Positions 1 through 4,753 of a DNA stretch of 8,712 nucleotides are shown one piece after another. Position numbers and translations under genes: made by a program. Location of the stretch: the NCBI GenBank assembly GCA_038136035.1, contig JAYPYV010000080.1, forward strand, positions 1 through 8,712, in the 5' to 3' direction. Under the pieces are notes generated by a model that made no database searches, had not been told where the DNA came from, and saw nothing but the letters and a program-made list of their open reading frames with translations. How positions within the stretch are numbered: position 1 is the first letter of the stretch; the number at the start of each line of letters is the position of its first letter. Origin of the DNA: UBA9926 sp023261215 (GTDB lineage Bacteria > Pseudomonadota > Gammaproteobacteria > Pseudomonadales > Azotimanducaceae).

Positions 1-479
1 TCACACATTCGCGTGTTCTGGAGATGGGTTAGCTGTTGAACTTCGCCCTCAGCAATGCCGTTGGTCGCCTTGGAGATCAGAGACATCACGGGCACATTGC
101 CCAACTCCACCATGAGCTCAAATGCACGGGAGTGAAGAAAGTCTCCAACCAAAACGCTGGGTGCGTTGCCCCACTCTGCGTTCGCAGTTTTACGCCCGCG
201 CCTAAGTCCTGATTCATCAACGACATCATCGTGCAGCAGCATGGCGGTGTGGAGGAATTCAATGGCGACTGCGAGTTTGATCGGATTGGCGCTTTGATCG
301 CCACAGCCTCTGGCGGCCAACAAAACAAGGAGGGGGCGCAATCTCTTGCCGCCTGCGTTAACGAGGTAACCCGCTATCTCAGAAACCAGCGGCACGCGAG
401 AGTGCAGCGAATCACTGATGAGCGCATTCACCGAGAGAAAATCCTCGGCCACGGGACCAAACATGGAAGATTGCTGCAT
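1..479 (-). CDS. ispB: Polyprenyl (octaprenyl/nonaprenyl) diphosphate synthase, N-terminal 159 codons, partial at left edge
   Basis: This is a trans-isoprenyl diphosphate synthase that adds IPP units to farnesyl diphosphate to make the side chain of ubiquinone/menaquinone; the family is cytosolic. Visible motifs are GGKRLRP at residues 43-49 (IPP/diphosphate binding), the first aspartate-rich motif DDVVD at 84-88 inside LLHDDVVDES, and GEVQQL at 145-150. The second aspartate-rich motif lies beyond the left edge. The ATG at 479-477 was chosen because the opening (MQQSSMFGPVAEDF) matches the length of the Pseudomonas N-terminus as I recall it; no clear Shine-Dalgarno precedes it, and an in-frame ATG at 464-462 is the alternative. 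The gene is divergent from rplU, as in many gammaproteobacteria. Chain length (C40 or C45) cannot be told from this part. Family assignment is very secure. Confidence 0.96.
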   Translation of the reverse strand, partial: MQQSSMFGPVAEDFLSVNALISDSLHSRVPLVSEIAGYLVNAGGKRLRPLLVLLAARGCGDQSANPIKLAVAIEFLHTAMLLHDDVVDESGLRRGRKTANAEWGNAPSVLVGDFLHSRAFELMVELGNVPVMSLISKATNGIAEGEVQQLTHLQNTRMC

Positions 480-508
480 GCGACTGGTGGCAAAACAAAT
501 GGAGCCTG

Positions 509-538
509 ATGCTATTGGCCTGGAGTGCGAAGTGTCAA
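509..538 (-). promoter_or_regulatory. Probable sigma-70 promoter of ispB
   Basis: On the minus strand a perfect -35 hexamer TTGACA (538-533) is followed after 18 bp by TAGCAT (514-509), which matches TATAAT at 4 of 6 positions. Transcription would start near 502 and leave a leader of about 20-25 nt before the ispB ATG at 479. The match is seen in sequence; promoter activity is inferred. Confidence 0.6.
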
Positions 539-783
539 GTAAAGCGTGCCTTGCAGTGGTTGATATGGAGGGACTTCTCGCTTATCATTCGCGTCCCTCA
601 AAGAGGGGCAATGGAAGAAATCATTGCGAGCGGGTGAGACCGTAAGATGCGAACGAGATTCAAGGGTCTAAACTGGTAGTGAACTTGGGGCGCTGCGACA
701 GCGTTGAATCGACAAGGGATGTCTTGCTCGGCCTATTGTTTTAGCCAGAGTAAACAAAGCCAAGTTTAGCCCCAAGCCACCTG

Positions 784-800
784 CTTAAAATAGAATTTTT
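784..800 (+). promoter_or_regulatory. Possible rplU-rpmA promoter, -10 region only
   Basis: An AT-rich patch holds two overlapping -10-like hexamers, TAAAAT (786-791) and TAGAAT (791-796), each 5 of 6 matches to TATAAT. No convincing -35 lies 16-18 bp upstream of either, so an activator or an extended element would be needed. The site lies about 90-100 bp before the rplU ATG, which would give a leader long enough to hold the hairpins at 807-882. Confidence 0.35.
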
Positions 801-806
801 AGCCTA

Positions 807-883
807 GGCTCGCGTCAGGCGAGTCAGCTTGATAAACAAGCGGATGACATGACGAGACAAGGTCTCGTTATTTGAAGCGAGAG
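807..883 (+). promoter_or_regulatory. Structured rplU leader with two mutually exclusive hairpins
   Basis: Three stems can be drawn in the presumed 5' leader of rplU. Stem 1 pairs 807-813 with 819-825 (7 bp including one G-T, loop GTCAG). Stem 2 pairs ACGAGAC (852-858) with GTCTCGT (862-868), 7 perfect bp with a 3-nt loop. Stem 3 pairs TCTCG (863-867) with CGAGA (878-882), which covers the weak Shine-Dalgarno-like GAGAG (879-883) of rplU. Stems 2 and 3 use the same strand, so only one can form; stem 2 would free the ribosome site and stem 3 would hide it. This resembles ribosomal-protein leader control, but no ligand is shown and it does not match a leader family I recognise. Confidence 0.4.
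849..875 (+). other. Possible 8-codon upstream ORF in the rplU leader
   Basis: ATG at 849 opens a short frame reading MTRQGLVI and stopping at TGA 873-875, 13 nt before the rplU ATG. Its initiation context AAGCGGATGACATG (838-851) is nearly a copy of the rplU context AAGCGAGAGATGACATG (875-891), differing by a 3-nt gap. A ribosome on it would melt the hairpin at 852-868. Translation is not shown; the repeat could be chance. Confidence 0.2.
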
Positions 884-888
884 ATGAC

Positions 889-1203
889 ATGTACGCAGTA
901 ATAGAAAGTGGCGGTAAGCAACATAAGGTCGTGCCAGGCGAGGTGCTTCGCCTTGAAAAGCTCGCAGCCGAAGCCGGTGAAACGGTGTCTTTTGACAAAG
1001 TGATGATGATCGGCAGCGAAGGCCAGGTGACGGTTGGGCATCCTTACGTTGACTCGGGCAAAGTGTCAGCGGAAGTCGTCGGTCATGGTCGCCATGACAA
1101 AGTACGAATTATCAAGATGAAGCGACGTAAGCACTATCGTCGCCAAGCCGGACATCGGCAGTGGTACACCGAAGTCAAGATTAATGAGATTGTTGGAGGC
1201 TAA
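889..1203 (+). CDS. rplU: 50S ribosomal protein L21
   Basis: This 104-residue protein has the usual L21 length and binds 23S rRNA in the large subunit. It opens MYAVIESGGKQHKV, the conserved start of the family. The basic C-terminal block KMKRRKHYRRQAGHRQ (about residues 77-92) is the rRNA-contacting L21 signature region, followed by the usual end VKINEIVGG. The ATG at 889 has only a weak GAGAG ribosome site at 879-883, which can be hidden in an alternative hairpin. rpmA begins 2 bp after the stop, and the two form the standard L21-L27 operon ending at the terminator near 1500. Identification is certain. Confidence 0.98.
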   Translation: MYAVIESGGKQHKVVPGEVLRLEKLAAEAGETVSFDKVMMIGSEGQVTVGHPYVDSGKVSAEVVGHGRHDKVRIIKMKRRKHYRRQAGHRQWYTEVKINEIVGG

Positions 1204-1205
1204 GC

Positions 1206-1466
1206 ATGGCTCATAAGAAAGCAGGCGGAAGTACTCGAAACGGGCGAGATTCGGAATCCAAACGACTCGGCGTTAAGATTTTCGGCGGCCAAACGGTGAC
1301 GCCAGGAAACATTATCGTTCGCCAGCGAGGAACGAAGTTTCATGCGGGGCCAAATGTGGGTTGCGGTAAGGATCACACCTTATTCGCCAAGGCGGAAGGT
1401 ACGGTTGCGTTTCTGACGAAGGGCCCGAAAAATAAGAAGTTTGTGACTGTGTTAGCGCAGGGCTAA
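1206..1466 (+). CDS. rpmA: 50S ribosomal protein L27
   Basis: This 86-residue protein is a full-length L27, which lies near the peptidyl-transferase centre and helps place tRNA ends. It begins MAHKKAGGSTRNGRDS, the proteobacterial form that needs no N-terminal processing, unlike the Firmicutes form with an extra cleaved leader. The family motif GTKFHAGPNVGCGKDHTLFA is seen at about residues 40-59, and the end KKFVTVL is typical. A strong GGAGG (1195-1199) lies 6 nt before the ATG, inside the end of rplU. It is co-transcribed with rplU and ends just before an intrinsic terminator. Confidence 0.98.
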   Translation: MAHKKAGGSTRNGRDSESKRLGVKIFGGQTVTPGNIIVRQRGTKFHAGPNVGCGKDHTLFAKAEGTVAFLTKGPKNKKFVTVLAQG

Positions 1467-1485
1467 GCAGGCATAGATGGTTAGG

Positions 1486-1516
1486 AAAACCCTGTCGGTA
1501 GGCAGGGTTTTTTTTT
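1486..1516 (+). terminator. Rho-independent terminator after rpmA
   Basis: AAAACCCTG (1486-1494) pairs with CAGGGTTTT (1503-1511) around an 8-nt loop, and the stem runs into nine T residues (1508-1516). This is a classic intrinsic terminator that should end or weaken the rplU-rpmA transcript before obgE. It implies that obgE has its own promoter or is reached by read-through; I could not find a convincing obgE promoter between here and 1576. Confidence 0.85.
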
Positions 1517-1543
1517 GGATTCAAAATACTAACGCAGCATGAC

Positions 1544-1559
1544 AGGACCTTCGGGTCCT
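1544..1559 (+). other. UUCG-capped hairpin in the obgE leader
   Basis: AGGACC (1544-1549) and GGTCCT (1554-1559) form a perfect 6-bp stem closed by the extra-stable C(UUCG)G tetraloop, 17 nt before the obgE ATG. No T tract follows, so it does not look like a terminator. It may protect the 5' end of the obgE mRNA or affect its initiation; this is inference. Confidence 0.55.
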
Positions 1560-1576
1560 AAAGATCAGAGCAGATC

Positions 1577-2743
1577 ATGAAGTTTGTTGATGAAGCCTCG
1601 ATTCGAGTGGAAGCCGGGCGCGGGGGTGATGGTTGCCTGAGTTTTCGACGCGAGAAATTTATAGAACATGGCGGTCCTGATGGTGGGGATGGCGGTGCTG
1701 GCGGGAGCGTTTACTTCGTCGGTGATGAAGCGCTCAACACTTTAGTCGATTTTCGTTTTAAGCCTCGCTACCGTGCTCAGTCCGGTGAGTCGGGCAAGGG
1801 GCGAGAGAAGACTGGCGCCAAAGGAGAAGACCTTTACGTGAAGGTCCCTTTGGGCACCGCGGTCTATGATGAAGAGACGGATGAATTGGTTGCAGAGATT
1901 AAGTCTCAAGGCGAATTGTTGAGAATCGCCGAAGGCGGTCGCTACGGGCTGGGCAATACGCGATTTAAGAGCAGTACGAATCGAGCGCCCAGGAAAACCA
2001 CGAAAGGCCAGCCAGGTGAAATCTTCGATTTACGTCTTGAGATGCGCCTTATTGCCGATGTTGGGCTTCTGGGATTGCCCAACGCCGGCAAGTCCACGTT
2101 TGTGAGCGCGGTTTCAGACGCGCGCCCAAAGATCGCAGACTATCCTTTTACGACCTTGGTGCCGAGCCTTGGGGTTGTGCGCCAAGGGTTTGATCGAAGT
2201 TTCGTTGTTGCAGATATTCCCGGGTTAATTGAGAACGCGTCCGAAGGCGCGGGTCTTGGGATTCATTTCCTGAAACACTTGAGCCGTACGCGGGTTCTCC
2301 TACATTTGGTTGAGATCAATCCAGTGGATGCGAGTGATCCGATAGAAAATTACAAACTGATCGAGCGTGAGCTGGGTCGCTACAGTCAGGCGATTGCTGA
2401 GAAACCTCGATGGATTGCCTTGTCCAAGTGTGATTCCGCTGACCCAGAGCTCATTGAAGCGTTACAAACCAGATTAAGAGCGGCTGCCCCTGATTTGGAT
2501 CAGCTCTTCGTGATTTCGTCTGTCACGGGCGAGGGCATTGATCGTCTAACGGGCGCCTTGGGTCAGTATTTGCTGGAACAGACAGAGTCGGAGCAAAACC
2601 GACAAACCGAACTCGAACAGAGAGCAGGTCAAGAGGCGCATGATTACTCTCTGCTCCTTAGGGAAGCGAGAAGAAAACGGCGCACTACCTACGATCTTGA
2701 GGACGAAGACGATTCTGATGTCATCGTGCACTACGAACGATGA
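1577..2743 (+). CDS. obgE: Obg-family GTPase, ribosome large-subunit assembly
   Basis: This 388-residue protein is close to the E. coli length (about 390). ObgE/CgtA is a cytosolic GTPase that binds late 50S particles and links ribosome assembly to the stringent response. Residues 1-158 are the glycine-rich Obg domain (for example EHGGPDGGDGGAGGSV). The GTPase domain follows, with G1 GLPNAGKST (166-174), switch II DIPG (213-216), G4 as SKCD (283-286) instead of the usual NKxD, and G5 as SSV (314-316). The C-terminus is charged and acidic (LEDEDDSD) as in many gammaproteobacterial homologues. The ATG at 1577 gives the conserved opening MKFVDEA; no strong Shine-Dalgarno precedes it. The stop overlaps proB by 4 bp. 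Identification is certain. Confidence 0.97.
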   Translation: MKFVDEASIRVEAGRGGDGCLSFRREKFIEHGGPDGGDGGAGGSVYFVGDEALNTLVDFRFKPRYRAQSGESGKGREKTGAKGEDLYVKVPLGTAVYDEETDELVAEIKSQGELLRIAEGGRYGLGNTRFKSSTNRAPRKTTKGQPGEIFDLRLEMRLIADVGLLGLPNAGKSTFVSAVSDARPKIADYPFTTLVPSLGVVRQGFDRSFVVADIPGLIENASEGAGLGIHFLKHLSRTRVLLHLVEINPVDASDPIENYKLIERELGRYSQAIAEKPRWIALSKCDSADPELIEALQTRLRAAAPDLDQLFVISSVTGEGIDRLTGALGQYLLEQTESEQNRQTELEQRAGQEAHDYSLLLREARRKRRTTYDLEDEDDSDVIVHYER

Positions 2744-3852
2744 ATTGGGGTTCACAGTCAGTCCCGATATGGGTCGTGAAGATTGGCAGTTCGCTGATCA
2801 CTCAGGATGGTCGTGGGATCAACGAGACGCTCATCGAGCATTGGGCAAAGGAAGTCTCAACCCTGAGGGCGAAGGGCGTTCACGTGATCATTGTTTCCTC
2901 AGGTGCCGTTGCGCAAGGAATGATCACGTTAGGATTGCGGCAACGCCCGTCATCCATCGCAAGGCTGCAGGCGGTTGCAGCAGTTGGTCAGATGGGGCTG
3001 ATTCATTGCTATCAGGCGGCTTTTGCAAAGCACGGTCAGCAATCGGCGCAGATTCTGCTCACCCATGACGACTTGAGAGCGAGAGACCGTTATCTCAACG
3101 CTCGCAATACCCTGACCAACCTGCTAGCGCTCGGCGTCATCCCCATCGTGAACGAAAACGACACCGTCGTGACAGATGAAATTCGCTTTGGTGATAACGA
3201 TACCCTGGCTGCTTTAGTGGCGAATTTAGTGAACGCCCATCGGTTGATGATCTTGACCGATCAAAGAGGCATTTTTGATCAGGACCCGAGAACGTCAGAC
3301 GCGGCCAAGCTGATTGAAGAGTCCTTGGCGAGTAATCCAATCTTGGATGCCGTAGCAGGCTCCGGCGGTAAATGGGGCAGAGGTGGCATGTCCAGTAAAG
3401 TGCGTGCCGCCAGGATTGCCGCTCGCAGTGGTACCGATACCTTCATTTGTGCAGGCGGAACGGAAGGCATCTTGCTGGCCTCGTTTAACGATCAGGCAAC
3501 GGGCACTTGGCTGAGATCGGACACCCCGCCGATTGATGCGCGCAAGCAATGGCTAGCGAACTTGCCTATCAAAGGGCGCATTGAACTCGATTCAGGCGCT
3601 GCTCACGTGCTGAGAGCCCAAGGTCGCAGTTTGTTGGCTGTGGGTGTGCGCAGTGTTTTGGGGGTTTTTTCCCAGGGTGATATGGTCTCCTGCACTGATC
3701 CAGAGGGGCAGGAGGTGGCGAGGGGGTTAACGAATTACTCCAGCTCGGAACTTGACCAGATCAAGGGGCGCCAAAGTCGAGAGATTGAGGGGATTTTGGG
3801 TTACTTGGTGGACGAGGAAGTCATCCATCGAGATGACCTGCTCCCCATTTAG
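2740..3852 (+). CDS. proB: Glutamate 5-kinase with C-terminal PUA domain
   Basis: ProB phosphorylates L-glutamate with ATP to gamma-glutamyl phosphate, the first and usually proline-inhibited step of proline synthesis. The 370-residue protein matches the E. coli length (367). The amino-acid kinase domain covers about residues 8-262, with VKIGSSLIT (K14, phosphate binding), SSGAVAQG (53-60), VNENDTV (137-143), FGDNDTLAA (150-158) and GRGGMSSK (K220). A PUA domain follows from about 277 to 360 (KGRIELDSGAAHVL onward). The ATG at 2740 lies in an ATGA overlap with the obgE stop and has no separate Shine-Dalgarno, so translation is probably coupled to obgE. obgE-proB adjacency is common in gammaproteobacteria. 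No partner proA is in the window. Confidence 0.97.
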   Translation: MNWGSQSVPIWVVKIGSSLITQDGRGINETLIEHWAKEVSTLRAKGVHVIIVSSGAVAQGMITLGLRQRPSSIARLQAVAAVGQMGLIHCYQAAFAKHGQQSAQILLTHDDLRARDRYLNARNTLTNLLALGVIPIVNENDTVVTDEIRFGDNDTLAALVANLVNAHRLMILTDQRGIFDQDPRTSDAAKLIEESLASNPILDAVAGSGGKWGRGGMSSKVRAARIAARSGTDTFICAGGTEGILLASFNDQATGTWLRSDTPPIDARKQWLANLPIKGRIELDSGAAHVLRAQGRSLLAVGVRSVLGVFSQGDMVSCTDPEGQEVARGLTNYSSSELDQIKGRQSREIEGILGYLVDEEVIHRDDLLPI

Positions 3853-3885
3853 GGGCCCTGAACACAACAAACGCATTCAGAGCCT
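3853..3885. terminator. Possible weak bidirectional hairpin between convergent proB and rpsT
   Basis: CTGAA (3858-3862) pairs with TTCAG (3876-3880), and after one mismatch GGC (3854-3856) pairs with GCC (3882-3884). The stem is imperfect, has a 13-nt loop and lacks a T tract on either strand. Its place in the 47-bp gap between two converging genes suggests a terminator role, but the sequence support is weak. A tighter hairpin, AGGCGC/GCGCCT at 3902-3916, lies in the last codons of rpsT. Confidence 0.25.
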
Positions 3886-3899
3886 AGGCGCACGTCGGC

Positions 3900-4166
3900 T
3901 CAGGCGCCGAGCGCCTTGATTGCCGCGTTCAGACGAGACTTGTGTCGAGAGGCCTTGTTCTTGTGGATCAAGCCGTGAGTGACTGCGCGGTCGATGATGG
4001 GTACAGCAGAGGTAAAAGCCGCTGATGCGACTTGCTGATCGCCACCTTGGATCGCCGCGATGGTTTTTTTGATCGCCGTTCGCATGGCAGATCGCTGACT
4101 GGCATTACGTCGACGATGAACTTCCGCCTGTCGGGCGCGTTTCTTTGACTGTGCTGAGTTGGCCAC
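3900..4166 (-). CDS. rpsT: 30S ribosomal protein S20 (GTG start)
   Basis: This 88-residue, very basic protein is full length for S20, a primary 16S rRNA-binding protein of the small subunit. The start ANSAQSKKRARQAEVHRRRN and the motif IHKNKASRHKSRLN near the C-terminus are family signatures. The initiation codon is GTG (4166-4164). A good AGGA (4178-4175) lies 8 nt upstream, and no in-frame ATG would keep the conserved N-terminus. E. coli rpsT starts with UUG and is regulated through this weak start, so the GTG may serve a similar purpose. It converges on proB and has its own promoter in the spacer. Confidence 0.97.
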   Translation of the reverse strand: MANSAQSKKRARQAEVHRRRNASQRSAMRTAIKKTIAAIQGGDQQVASAAFTSAVPIIDRAVTHGLIHKNKASRHKSRLNAAIKALGA

Positions 4167-4203
4167 GTCTGATTTCCTGGTAATGGAGAAAAATGAGCGC
4201 GCT

Positions 4204-4232
4204 AATATGCCGACAAGCCGTCATTTTGTCAA
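4204..4232 (-). promoter_or_regulatory. Probable sigma-70 promoter of rpsT
   Basis: On the minus strand a perfect TTGACA (4232-4227) is followed after 17 bp by CATATT (4209-4204), 4 of 6 matches to TATAAT. The start site would be near 4197, about 30 nt before the GTG start of rpsT. A perfect 10-bp palindrome, AATGTACATT (4231-4240), overlaps the upstream edge of the -35 and could be an operator or chance. Confidence 0.6.
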
Positions 4233-4358
4233 TGTACATTCATCGGGAATCCTTTTCTTAGACCTCACGGTTTAACAGCGACCAAAGCGCTCGTTTGGAG
4301 TGATCGGATACGGCTCTAATCATTGACGGTAGGTCGTATCTGGGGCCGCGTTGTGTGA

Positions 4359-4433
4359 AGGCGATCGCCATTGGGTGACACGCTGCCCGATTGTGAATCT
4401 TGAATCTATTTGGGGCACCGTCGAGGCGATCGC
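4359..4433. repeat. Pair of AGGCGATCGC repeats with palindromic core
   Basis: AGGCGATCGC occurs at 4359-4368 and again at 4424-4433, starts 65 bp apart. The core GCGATCGC is a perfect palindrome that contains a GATC site; at the first copy the palindrome extends to GGCGATCGCC. I saw no other copy of the octamer in the window. It is the same octamer as the cyanobacterial HIP1 repeat, but two copies do not establish that relation. Confidence 0.6.
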
Positions 4434-4448
4434 TAGTCGCTGGTGCTC
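4413..4448. other. Stem-loop in the rpsT/murJ spacer
   Basis: Positions 4413-4419 pair with 4442-4448 (7 bp, one G-T), and inside them GCGA (4426-4429) can pair with TCGC (4437-4440). The inner arm overlaps the second GCGATCGC palindrome. No T tract follows on either strand. Whether the region is transcribed is unknown. Confidence 0.35.
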
Positions 4449-4753
4449 AATCGGACTTCGCACGCAGGCTGATTGATTCAAGGTTCGGGGTCGTTTTGGG
4501 TGAGGATGGTTTGCCTGCGTTGAAGGGGTGGCCGCTGGGATGATCTATTCACTAAAGGATAAGACCGAGGGTATCAGGTGTTGGTGTTCGGGAAGCCAGC
4601 GCTTTTTCCGGAAACTTATTGGCTGGATAGCCGCTGCCACTCAGCTATTGGGAAATGAGATGAGTGAGCCTCCTGTTGATCATAGCAGGCGCTTTGTTCG
4701 CGCTTGGGGCGCAGGGCGCTTAAACTAGCGGGGTTTATCCAGCGGTTAATAGC

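Larger units (their letters stand above)
480..888. other. Divergent ispB/rplU spacer with inverted repeats, no convincing gene
   Basis: About 409 bp separate the two start codons. The left end holds the ispB promoter and the right end the rplU promoter region and leader. The middle (about 540-780) has no recognisable coding sequence; short open frames there resemble nothing I know and lack good ribosome binding sites. It does hold inverted repeats. GAGGGAC (568-574) and GAGGGGC (603-609) can each pair with the same GTCCCTC (593-599). CTTGGGGC (684-691) pairs with GCCCCAAG (769-776). CTAAACT (668-674) pairs with AGTTTAG (763-769). CGCTG/CAGCG (691-703) forms a small hairpin. These could be regulator sites or an unannotated structured RNA, or may be chance. 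Confidence 0.5.
4233..4753. other. rpsT/murJ divergent spacer, no convincing gene
   Basis: About 520 bp upstream of the rpsT promoter and before murJ hold no protein I recognise. A frame from 4528 (GTG) or 4540 (ATG) to 4728 would give about 60-66 residues, but its sequence is unlike any family I know and its ribosome site spacing is poor. Seen instead are two GCGATCGC palindromes (4361-4368 and 4426-4433), a tandem TGAATCT repeat (4394-4407), a stem-loop at 4413-4448, a small CCAAA/TTTGG hairpin (4282-4298) and a palindrome TTTCCGGAAA (4605-4614). A weak -10-like TAAACT (4721-4726) without a good -35 is the nearest thing to a murJ promoter. Confidence 0.5.

Noticed and set aside
231..645. 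Two plus-strand frames overlapping ispB and its upstream region
   Set aside because: The first is antisense to ispB. The second overlaps the ispB start and promoter and shows no protein-like motif.
2640..3068. 142-codon plus-strand frame across the obgE/proB junction
   Set aside because: It overlaps the well-supported C-terminus of ObgE and N-terminus of ProB in another frame and matches nothing known.
4605..4614. Palindrome TTTCCGGAAA
   Set aside because: A single 10-bp palindrome is expected by chance at this window size and no promoter is placed on it.
4528..4728. Possible small protein of 60-66 residues before murJ
   Set aside because: No recognisable family, poorly spaced ribosome site and no supporting context; kept only as part of the spacer description.
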